A DNA stretch of 64,000 bases from contig NC_051130.1 in assembly GCF_014839805.1 (NCBI RefSeq), positions 8,370,001 to 8,434,000 of the forward strand. Direction: 5' to 3'. The translations under genes and the position numbers were made by a program. The notes under the pieces are model-generated. The model was not told where the DNA came from and ran no database searches. It worked only from the letters and a program-made list of their open reading frames with translations. Shown here piece by piece: positions 1-10,800 of this stretch. Source of the stretch: Manduca sexta (taxonomy: Eukaryota > Arthropoda > Insecta > Lepidoptera > Sphingidae). Position 1 is the stretch's first letter. Each line of letters starts with the position of its first letter.

Positions 1-1
1 T

Positions 2-3000
2 TATGAACAGTTCCTGGTAGCAGGACGCACAGGTTTAACACAAGTGGAGTTGTCACAACTGTTGGGGGTAGAATTCTACACAAGCAGAACTATTTGCAGG
101 ATATTTCGCTCTAAACACATTGTTAGAGAATTTTTAGAAGATAAGGGGAGACAGAGAAAAGCTAGGTATGTTTTTATTATGTCAATATTCTTAATATTAC
201 AGGCTTAACCTTTTTCTATAGCTTTAAATTAATACTACGTAAGATATTATTATTATGTGTGACGTAGCTTACTTGCATTAGCATTTTATATATATTCGAT
301 AAATCTAAGTACCTTTAAAAGCAATTCAACCTTTTATTTATTTCTAAAGTCTCAATAACTTAGTTAATTTCATATCTTTTTTAATTTTAGATTCATTGCC
401 ATTGCTAATACTGGCAAAATGGAAATTACATATGCAAAAGAAAAGCAAAAGTTTTTGGAGTATCTTAATGATTGTAGTAATTTAAGTAATGTGAAAACTG
501 AAATCCTAACTACTCCAGAAGAGATTCCAATAGAGTACAGTCCGGTACCGTCAGTAGAAAGGATGGAAGTAGACAATGATCCAGAGTCAGAAGACAAAAA
601 GATTATAAAAAGTGGAAACATAGAACAGTATGTCACTGAAGTTAAAGTTCTAAATGGTTATGAGCACATAAAAGTAAAGACATTAGAATACACAGACAGA
701 AATCTCTCCTTAAGGCAACTGAGATTTGCAAATGGTCTACTGAAGATTGTAAAAGAAAAACTTTGCGTATGCGGCTATCAATCGCTGAGCAATTTAGTTG
801 CAGCCGAAACCGGCGAGCCACCAATGTACGCGAAATGTCTCAAATCATTCCTACAGAAATTAGTGAATAGTGGCCATTTGAAAATGTATAAAGTAAAGTG
901 GCCAGGTTTCCAAGAAAGGTATTCGTTCTTCATATGCGCACCAAATATAACAGTCTCAGACCCAGTGATAAAAGCTAAATGTAGAGAAATCAACATACGA
1001 GCAGCCAGTAAAATGAAAGCAAATATGAAAAAAGAGATCAAAGAGGGCCCTGGAAGGTCGCTGTCGCGCATAACTCTTCCGCGATATATGAGAATCCAGA
1101 AACTGCACGAGTTTCTCATATCGCTCGTTTATTTTAATCCAGTAAGAAAGTCCCCACAATTCTCTGAAGGATTTATTTCGATGGATGATTTTATACCAGA
1201 GATGACAGTTGAGTTTGCACTTGGTAATATTACCAACATGAGTACATTGAGCTTCCATGACTACAATATGGATGAACTGCTCTGTGTAAGACTCAGAGAT
1301 GCGCCGGCTGATCTATACAGAGATATTTCCGAATGCCCAAGTCTCCACAACACAATAAGAATTAATCTCAAAGTACTTGCCATGTTGGGACTGATTCAAT
1401 TGATTTATCAAAGTGCCATACAAACGCCGGATCACAAAAATTGCGGCACTACATCATTCGTATTTTACGTAAATCGACGAGCAAAGATTATAGACACCAC
1501 TGGTATATGGCCAAGACCAAATGCTGATACAGCAAATCTTGAAAAATCCTTTTATTTTGAAAGCTTTGAAGACGTCAAAACGTATTGGAAAAATGTTTAT
1601 AACATAAGTCTAAATACGAAAATAAACGTAGCTAAACGGGAGCGTAAGAAATATACGCCTCCTCTAAGGCTACCTCACGAAGTACATAATTACGATACCG
1701 GTGAACGATTCTGTGATGGACTTGGAACTTGCGGTTTCGACTCTTGCTTTTTCATGGAAATACCACGACTCTGGCACGCAACGTACATTAATGTTGCAAA
1801 AAAACCACAGGCCACCCTAAAGAAACCAACTAAAGCAGTAAAATTAACTCAAATAAAGAAAAAACCAAGGAAAAAGATTACAAGAAAAAATAAAGCCACC
1901 AGTAGAGAAAGTCAATCCACCCTTAAGACGATCTAAAAAGAAAGTTAATGATGCAACTGTCGTATGGAGTAAAGAAGAAGATAGGTTAATAATGTTATGC
2001 ATATGTGCCAGAACTATAATGAGTACAGTAGCGCAACCGGGTAGTTTGAAAGTTAGGAATAACGTTGCACAAGATTTGCTTTCCGTGAATGATCCTTTGA
2101 AGACTCGAAGTGTATGTCACAGTAGGGCTTTGCACTTAGAAGCTAACGCAGTTTTAATACACGAAAAGGACGCTATTCTGAATGAAGTGCGTCGACGTCC
2201 AGATATAATAATAAAATACGAGACTATTTTCAAAAAAATAAGGCTTCGTTTCGCAGGCAACATGTCGAAATATGTGAACGAGTCCAAATTACCGATGATG
2301 GAGTTGGTCTGGATCATGTCGCGCATTGACCGTATTAATGCTTTAAAAGAAAGAATTCCATGCATCGCGACTAATATAGAAGACTTCTTTGACAAATTTA
2401 CTATAAAACCATCTTCAAACGTATCAAATACTTTGGAAACAAGAGAAAACGCGGCATTAAAAGAATGTATCATACTAACTGTAATGTTGTCATTCAACAC
2501 TGAACTCAAACGTGAAGTTAGTAAAAAGATATATTACATGCTCAAAGAATATCCAGAAAGCACTTTACGTATTGTACTCGACGAACTTAGAAAAGGTGGT
2601 GCGGTTGTTGCAAAGGAAAAAGTTATGAATGGTTTGATGCACAGATTCAATTTCGAAGACATGGTCAAGACCTCATACAAAATATCAGCAAACTACCAAC
2701 GAAGATGGTTGGTTAGATTGAATTCGGAATTTGCTGATAACGTAGCCAGTCTCATGGATACAGAGATTCCGCAAAGCAATTGTAGAGTGTCGGCTGAAAC
2801 AAACTGTTTGTTGTGCGAGATGCAAGCGTGCGAAGTTGTAGAAATCAATTCTACTACAATACCAGTCATTATTGACTGTTCGGGAACATCGGTGATTCAA
2901 GACGAGCCGTTATCTGTAATTGATATTGAAACAAAATACAAATTAAAGTCGGGAACTTTGGGGTGGAAGAACAAAACAGATATACAGAAATTCTCACAAT

Positions 3001-3883
3001 ATAAATATGACTATCCAGATTTTGATGATCTATTGAAAACTCTTGCAAGGTGTGTACTTTTGAGTATCTATTGATTCAGGCATCTTTAACAGACATTCAT
3101 AAAATATGCATTATATTTCAGAGATGCTGCAGTTCTATATACAAAAACCGAAAAGACGGATATGGATAATAAAATCGTGTCGTATTTGAAAATTAAGGGT
3201 CAAGATGGCTCCACATTCAAGGAACTACAGGTAATTTAAATAAAAGTGAAAAATTAAATCAGAGTCCATAATTTCACACATTTTTCGTACATATTCAATA
3301 AATGCTCCATCTTTTGCAGGATATATGTGGCTATGACATCAACACTCTTATACAAGAATTGAAATATCTAGAATCCGCTTACATCGTCAAACGTGTGGGA
3401 TATCACGATAATGTTATAATACTTCTCGAATTCATCAAATCTTGGACAGTGAAGTTAGAAAAGACATACATCATACCAACACCTTGGTTGACACTGGACA
3501 TTGAAATAAGACCTGATATATTTTTGAAATGGACTGGCGTGGTCATGAATAAAATATTCGAGTATCCCGGCGCGTCAATAGGTTACATAACTACTGTATG
3601 TGATTTCTTAACAGCCAGAGGTGTGCAGGACGTATGTGTGTTTTTAAAACAATACAAGTGTATAACATTGAATTGTATAAAACGGCGGGAAATAGATTTG
3701 TTTTCAGACGATGATGATGAACCACAAGAGTTCATTGATTACAATGAATATGATTCAGTTCACAATATTTTCGCACTGCCAGTACCGAATGCTATAAGCA
3801 GGTACTCGTACTTAAGAAAACTTATGTTAGATAGATATAAGAATAACGATGAAATGGAAATAGAAGAACACGAAATTACGTAA
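2..3883 (+). CDS. GTF3C1: General transcription factor 3C subunit 1 (TFIIIC largest subunit), 3' part, with an apparent frameshift
   Basis: Likely the largest TFIIIC subunit, which binds the B box of tRNA genes and recruits TFIIIB for RNA polymerase III. Exons: 2-165, 391-3049, 3122-3230, 3320-3883 (stop), all with GT-AG introns and matching phases. About 1,160 residues are visible; known family members are about 2,000, so the N-terminal half lies left of the window. Visible parts: a winged-helix-like start (VAGRTGLTQVELSQLLG), a Lys-rich linker near 1800-1960, a SANT/Myb-like stretch (VVWSKEEDRLIMLC) near 1960, and a C-terminal winged-helix-like domain across the last two exons. The reading frame changes between 1857 and 1933: frame 2 stops at 1934-1936, while the conserved frame resumes from about 1890. 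One extra A in the A6 run 1885-1890 explains both the frame change and the exon phases. Assembly error, polymorphism or pseudogene are all possible. Family assignment comes from recalled similarity. Confidence 0.8.
166..390 (+). other. Intron of the GTF3C1-like gene
   Basis: AT-rich 225-bp intron. Donor AG|GTATG at 165/166 and acceptor TTTTAG at 390 join AG+A into an Arg codon and keep the frame open into the long exon. No other feature seen. Confidence 0.8.
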
Positions 3884-4449
3884 AACTTTACATTATGTAC
3901 GCCAGAAGTCTTTGAAAATCATTGTAATTACCTTCATCTGTACACTACGAAAATATAAACTTGTATATTATGTATAATCTATTGCTGTATAATCTTTAAT
4001 GTAAATTTTGTCGGTTTTGGAGGAGGACGATAGGGAGACGAAATGTGTAAGGATTGCTTTCATATAAATAATGAGATAATTAACGAAAAATATTTTTTAA
4101 TAACATCCTGAAAGTTGTTATTTAATTTCTCAGCAAAGCTTCTATGGACAAAGGGAAGAAGTTTTAAATTTTTCCTCTGTGTACTTGTTTTTTTTTTTTT
4201 GCTAGTTATATGGTCTTAATAAGGGAACTCACACTGGGCTAGTTATTTCCGCTCTAGCTAATACAGATCTCCGCCCCGCTTCGGCTTGCACATTATTTCA
4301 ATTCTACCATTTATTGCAAACCTTACCGTTTTAGCTAAGTGTGATATTCTCTCTTCCTTCCTGTCTAAGTGTATATTATCTCTCCTTAAGTGTACATCAG
4401 GTTTAAAACCCCAAACATGTATGTAAACTATTATTCAAACAAAATCGTA

Positions 4450-4455
4450 AATAAA
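4450..4455 (+). terminator. Candidate poly(A) signal of the GTF3C1-like gene
   Basis: AATAAA about 570 bp after the stop codon, followed by T-rich sequence. It is the best canonical hexamer I noticed downstream. Usage is inferred. Confidence 0.4.
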
Positions 4456-5639
4456 GTTTGTATAAAATATTTATATTTTATTTCCCATCAGTACCATTGT
4501 CTCCACAAAACTCGAAATTTGAACATCGCCCATATACATTTGCATCATTTACATCGCTAAGTACAAGTAAAACGTCATTGGCTATAAATATTTATTGATT
4601 TAATTCAAGTATGGTATCATGTTAACTGTAACACAATTATTGCAATTATGTGTCTGTTAAATGGTGAGAATAGATCACGAAAGGTAATAATAAACTTCAT
4701 TTAGTTCGATATTACTACAAGAGTACTCTCTGTGGTAATAATAATTTCTATTAATATTTTACATTAATTATACGTTTAATGGTCGTGCATAGAAATGTCG
4801 TAGACCCGCTTGTCCCAGGCCAGGTTAAACATATGATTAATTTAATTATTATTAATAAAATGTATAATACAACAGGAAAGATTTGTTGGTAATCGAGAAA
4901 CAAAAACGCTTTTAATAATTCTGTCATCACTAAAAACGTAGTTTATTCAGAACCAACTAAAAAAATATTTTATTTGAAGAAGAAAGACAAAATTTCAAAG
5001 TGGCCGAAATCAAGAATCAAAATTTTAATTACTTACATACGTTAGGTAATTTAATTATTCGTTAGGTACACTACGAACGCGGGTATTTTAAAGCTCCCGC
5101 CAACCTACTTGAGTGACAGTGACAATAACATTATAGAATTTTGTGTATTGATACCACATTTTCCACTTTCTACCAAATACATAATTACAATATGACTTGT
5201 ATCTACGAACGAGATCTAACGAATAAAATTAAGTTTGTGCAGTAAGGAAATAAAAGTTGCTTTAAAAATAAATGAAAATTTAAAATAAAATAATTTCATG
5301 TTGTAAATGACATCTGATAAATAAATGTCATTGACATTTTTTTTTACATAAAATAGTTTTTATTGCAAGAAAAGAAAAGATTTTCACACAAACGGAGCAG
5401 CGAGCAAAATCTATTTTGTAGTAGGTACTTTGTCTAAGTCTACTGTCTACACACCACCTTAAAATTTAAAAATAAACTGCTAATAGCAATGGCCTTTAAG
5501 GCGATACCTCAAGGTCCATTTTCATACATTTTGTTTCGGCTTTAATCTGGGTAACTAAACAAGTATTGGCAAGTAAAGAATTTAAATTCACGTCTAGTTA
5601 GTGATTAGTTCTCGCAGTTGACAGAAAAATGTAAAAATA

Positions 5640-5718
5640 ATTAATAATCATGGATATTTCTGCCTTTAAAATTTCGTCATATTAAATTTTAAAGGCCGAA
5701 ATATCCATGATTATTAAT
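5640..5718. repeat. Near-perfect 35-bp inverted repeat (hairpin)
   Basis: Left arm 5640-5674 and right arm 5684-5718 are reverse complements with one mismatch, separated by a 9-nt loop (CGTCATATT). The arms contain ATCATGGATATTTC and GCCTTTAAAATTT. Flanks also show weak complementarity (cagaaaa / ttttctg), so a longer MITE or snap-back element is possible. Class unknown. Confidence 0.85.
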
Positions 5719-5993
5719 TTATTTTCTGCTGCTTTGATTACCAACTAACATAGATAAAAATACAATTATCAAATATTTAAATTATAATAAATATTTGTGC
5801 CAGCCCGTTGACTTTTATATAATAGGTTTTATATGTTAATCCAGCCGTTTTATAACTCTTTTACTCTCAATAGTTCTTAAATTATACGACCTAGCAACCC
5901 TCCGCCCGACCCGACCGACGGACAAAATGTCCATCATCTTGAGTTCCATGCACAGTGAAATATTGTAACGACAGTTTGTCTTTTTATTTCTAT

Positions 5994-7308
5994 TATACCT
6001 AGTCTTGCCATAAATATTGTAATAAAGAAAAAAGAAAATTGTTAACTGCAAATAACATTTATTACTTTTACAGTGTGTCAGTTTAATACATAAATATAAA
6101 ACAATTAAAAATATAAAAAGCTTATTCGAAGTGGTCTCCATTGGCTGCAATACAGTCCTTTAAACGATGAGGCCAGTTATCAATAGAAGCACGCACTCTT
6201 TCCATGGGAAAATTCTTCACTGCCAATCGTATAGATTGTTTTAGGGACTCAAATTATCATGGCGTTTAGAGCAAGCTGTACTCTCTAAAACTGACCACAA
6301 ATCATAATCCAGCGGATTAAGATCGGGACTAGACGACGGCCAGTCTTCAGCTCTGATGAAGTCCGAAACGTTCGATTCCAACCAAGACTGCGTGGACCGA
6401 GCTTTATGACCCGGCGCCGAGTCTTGCTGGAAGGACCATACTTGGTTATTGAACATGGTGATGTTAAGGGGCTTAACTACCTTCTCAAGAATGGTATCTT
6501 GATACACTTGTGCCGATGTTTTGATACCTTTTTCACAAAAAATATGGCTCAGTCACTCCTTCATAGCTAACACCCCACCAAACCATCACTGAAGTCGGAT
6601 AATGTCCACGTTGCACTCTGTCGACTAATTGGGAAGCTTCCTTAGAGCTTTGAGCATAAATACGGTCATTTTGTTTGTTAAAATGTTGCTCAATTGTAAA
6701 AATTTTCTCATCCGTAAACAAAATTTTTCTGTGACCTCCCTTTGCGTACCGCTTCAGTAGTTGTTTCGATTTTACCACCCTATTCTTCTTTAAATTATCA
6801 GTTAAGAAATGGCCAGTGCGTCTCTTATAGGCTGCAAGTCCTAAGTCATCTTTTAAAATACGCGACATGGTTCTAGGTGCTATCTTCATTTCCCGAGATA
6901 AAATCTTTTGCTTTCGGACAGGATTTCTTCGAATTCTTTCCCTTACTGCTTTGACCACCTTTTTCGTACGAACACTACGTGGACGGCCAGATCTTTTTCT
7001 GTCACAAACAGAGGAGGTCTCATTGTACCTATTAATAGCCCGGTACACAAACATTTTACTAATACCAAGTGTATGGAGAGTTTTAAAAATTGCATTTGGC
7101 TCCATACCTACTTTGTGTAATGCTATCACAGCGATTCGGTTCTCTTTATCACCCCACACCATTTTAATATCGCAAAATATTTTACAATGTATTGGCGCCA
7201 AAATGAGAAAACACAATGAACAATCGTATAAAAATGACAGATTCGAAATTCAAATGTAATATTTTTTTATAATTAAGTGTAACAGTATTTATGGCCAGAC
7301 TAAGTATA
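5994..7308 (-). mobile_element. Tc1/mariner element, DD37D (maT-like), about 1.3 kb
   Basis: Terminal inverted repeats are visible at both ends: 5996-6020 (TACCTAGTCTTGCCATAAAT...) and the reverse complement of the right end near 7306 (TACTTAGTCTGGCCATAAAT...), with 3 mismatches over 25 bp. Both ends are flanked by TA, the Tc1/mariner target duplication. Inside is one transposase gene on the minus strand (6122-7162). Element length and terminal motif fit the maT/mori group known from Lepidoptera. Confidence 0.9.
6122..7162 (-). pseudogene. Mariner DD37D transposase, frameshifted
   Basis: Cut-and-paste DDE transposase, reading from ATG at 7162 (MVWGDKE) to a stop at 6122, about 346 codons if the frame is followed. 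An N-terminal helix-turn-helix region includes a GRPR-type motif (KRSGRPRSVRTKK). All three catalytic Asp codons are present: TDEK at 6710-6712, QQDSA at 6421-6423 and NPLDYDLW at 6307-6309. The last two are 37 residues apart, which defines DD37D. Two single-base indels break it: an extra T in a T run near 6540 (after TEPYF) and a missing base near 6250 (after KRHDNL). No other disruption was noticed, so this copy is dead but probably fairly young. It has no role in the neighbouring genes. Confidence 0.88.
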
Positions 7309-7819
7309 ATATAGTATTTTAAACACAATAAAAGTTATGCTAGGCCCTAATACTTATATGTATTCACTTCAAATCTTTTAAATTTATTGGTTGTATATTA
7401 CCGTGAGCCGATCGATTCTCATCCATTTTGTCTATGACTTTCTTTTTTTATTATAGGCAAGTAATCCAAAGGGTGAAGTAAAGTGAAGTAGGGCAATCCA
7501 AAATTCGCCATTTTTACTTTAGTGAAGGGAGATTTTATAAATTGTCAGGCTGGAGGACGAAGAATATTTTGTAAAAAGTGTGTCATTAGATTTAATTTCT
7601 CGTAGCGGAGACTGTTATTTGAAAAAATCTTAGTATAATAGTGTGGTTTTATTTATTACTAACGTTTGTATGTAGTGCTACTTCCCCATCGTAAAATTTG
7701 CTCGTTGGTGTGTCGCTTTAGCTAATTCGATGGCTATGATATCGAAGTTTTAATCTAACGTGTCGCTTGACGATCTCCATAAGAGATAATATCGAGAAAG
7801 TGAGGCGACGCCTTTAGAA
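7309..7819 (+). promoter_or_regulatory. Probable promoter / 5' UTR region of the PKA regulatory subunit gene
   Basis: About 510 bp between the mariner and the PKA-R2 ATG. No clear TATA box or initiator could be assigned; an upstream non-coding exon cannot be excluded. Assignment rests on position only. Confidence 0.35.
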
Positions 7820-10800
7820 ATGAGCAGGCCTCAAGGCGGACGCATTCAAGTCCCGGATGACCTTAGAGAGATCCTATTGGAGTTCACCATAAGTTACCTG
7901 TTGGAGCAGCCGGGGGACGTGATCAACTACGCGGTCGAGTTCTTCACAAGGTTACAGAACAACAGGACGACGACAATCGTGCGGGGGCCCACGGCCGGCA
8001 CTCCCGATGAGTCCATAATATCAGACGAAGAAGGTACACATCTCAGCACCGTAGCTAGCGGCTGGCGCCAGCGCCGAATGGTCTAAAGGGCGACATATGT
8101 GCACTGTCTGTTTTGGAGGCGCAAATGTTAATCTTGCACCGGGTGCCCTAAGTCCTAGCTACGGGTCTGCATTTCATTGTACATTCCTTATTACCGTTGC
8201 GTACTCTCCACACGGAAGGTGGGTGTAGGTTGTGTGACTGATCCTTATTGCATCTGTATGTATTGAATTAATTATTGCACACCATTTCAATCATCTAAAA
8301 CTCGCATTTATAAATTGGTACCATTTTACTATTTAAAAATGGAGCACATAAACCATTATTTAATAGTAGTTTGTTTGTAAATTATAAATCTATTTTATTA
8401 CCACAATGACCTAGTTTTCATTCAGGATGTCTTATTAGTGAACAGTCCATAGATGAAACTAAACATGATAGATTTATATTGTTTGTATTGGATTATGACC
8501 ACAGTTAAAAGAAATCTCAATTTAGAACAATAAATTAATTAAATATCACACCATTCAAAACAGTAGAGATAAATACAATTAAGTGCCCAAGTGTTTTAGC
8601 AATTGGAATTTCCAAACACTTACACAATTTGCAAAAATTATTTCATACACAACATGTCTGCCAAAATTTCAAGAAATATGCAAACTTATAACTCATACCC
8701 TTCTCACACATGAATATTTATGAAAGAATTTATAAATACAGTCTTACTACACTCAGCAGTAGTAACTATTACATTTTTGGCACTCGGCCATTACAGTTTT
8801 CGTGATATAAATTAATTGACACTTAATATTCAGTTTAAAGGGACCGTGTCCACACTTGCCAATTGATAAATTAACTCCGACATGAACAAATGCATGGTTT
8901 ATTTTAATCATTGCCATTGGTTATTAAAAGGTATTGTTTATTGCTTTATGTTGCCACATAAATTAGTCAGAGTTAACTGAAATAGGGCGAAGTTGCTTTC
9001 CTAATTTCTTATAAATCAGTGGACTGCTAGTCTAAAATTAATAAGAGTTAATGGACTATATTTAATGTTCTTGCCTGCCTACATACCACTCTGATATAAG
9101 TTCAATATAATCATTTTTTTATTCAAGATTACTGCAGAAAAATTTTTACTTAGTTTGTTATGACTGGCTACGGGAGTAATTTGAACCTTTGAGGAATAAA
9201 ACAATTTATAAATAGAAATTCATTTTATTTTATAAAAGTATGATAATGCTAAAGTTTTGTAGCAATTTAAAACATAACCACAAACAGTTTAAATAAACCA
9301 TAGGTAGATAGGTGTAAATCACTCCTTACTCTTGTTCCAAAAATACCAAAAAAAAAACATGAGCAATAAAATTTTATTACAAACATAACAAAATTGTAAT
9401 TAAGAGTACAAACATGTTTCCAAAAGATATTAAACTTTGTATATATATGTATGTAAAGTAAATATTTGTAAACATAAATAGCAAATGCACCTCAGTACAA
9501 TTTTATTCACCACTAACAAGCTTGAAAGAATCTGATGTACTAATGCAAATTTCACACAAGAAATGTTTTGCCGAGTTATAAATTTACAGTGTTTACTACA
9601 CTGAACATATTTGTGAGTTTGTTTTTTGAATGCTTTGAAGTTGCGCGATGATGAGGTTTGCTTGTTTTTTTATGTCCACTGGCTCAGTTCAGGTCAAGAA
9701 TTGAAACAGATGTTAGCATTTTTGTGTATGTAACTTATTATTAGCTGGGCCTATTGGATGATAAGTGGCATCTCACACAAATTAATCAACTCAGGTGTTA
9801 ACTAGACCTTGAGCGATCTTTGCAAAAGAACTTGTCCTCTTCATTGTTATGAGCGACAAACCTAATTATCAAAAATTGTCTAGTGAGTCATTTAAATAAT
9901 TATGCTTCTTCTACACAATAGATATGACAAAATGCTGATATTATGTTGACCCTGGCTCTTAAGCACCAGGGGATGTGATGTCATAGCTATAATGTTAGCC
10001 ATTTTAAATATTGCCTTTTTAAAACCTTATTACATGGCTTACTAGATTAATTGGAATATTTACATTGTTATAGAAAAATATGTTGGTGACATCATTTTTC
10101 GTGTAACACAAAAATATACATTAGTATTTGCGTCAGTTATGAGATGGATTGATATTATGCAACACAGCAACAATACATCGCCAGGTTACGAATCGTCACT
10201 ACACAATCTTATCTGTGAGAAGTTTGATAATGACCAGCACAGTCATTGTAGTTTAACTTAGGAAAGTAATTATGACCCGAAGCACTCGTGATCAATACGT
10301 AACTATGGTCACAGTTATAATTCTATAAATAAATCAGTGTATACGTGTTTGATATTGGATTACCATTGTTTCTACAAGATATACATCGATTCTTGCGAAA
10401 CCGTGTATTAGTAATGAGCGCTGGTCCGGAATATAAAACATTACGTCCGCCACTTTCACTCCAGAGTACATACGTGGTGTACATGTTCCATTCGAAATGA
10501 TTAGTAAAAACAAATCGAATTAATTTACCAAGACATTTGTAATTCATTACTCGGAGATTAGCCTAGTTACTAGAAACCAGTTCCGAACCAAGTACACAGT
10601 AATACAATTTACTGCATACGATCGCTGTATATAGTTTGATTTCAATCTTTCCAGTGGCAGATACGTGACGTGAGCAAGTCAAGTGAAACTCTCGGCTAAA
10701 TTTAGATTATTTTTACAAAGCCTTTACTTCGTAACTCTCCACCGTTTCCACGCGACCCTTTAGAATCTCGCGCTCTAAGCGGGTCAGATTAACTTATCAT

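Larger units (their letters stand above)
3884..5993. other. Intergenic spacer / 3' UTR of the GTF3C1-like gene
   Basis: AT-rich non-coding DNA between the GTF3C1-like stop and the mariner element. It contains the candidate poly(A) signal at 4450, a T-run near 4190 and the 35-bp hairpin at 5640-5718. No credible coding region. Confidence 0.6.

Noticed and set aside
5836..6150. Minus-strand ORF starting MQPMETTSNK
   Set aside because: It is an alternative frame over the mariner 3' end and TIR; the transposase C terminus is in another frame.
6867..7259. Plus-strand ORFs opposite the mariner
   Set aside because: They are antisense to the transposase gene, which has clear DDE motifs.
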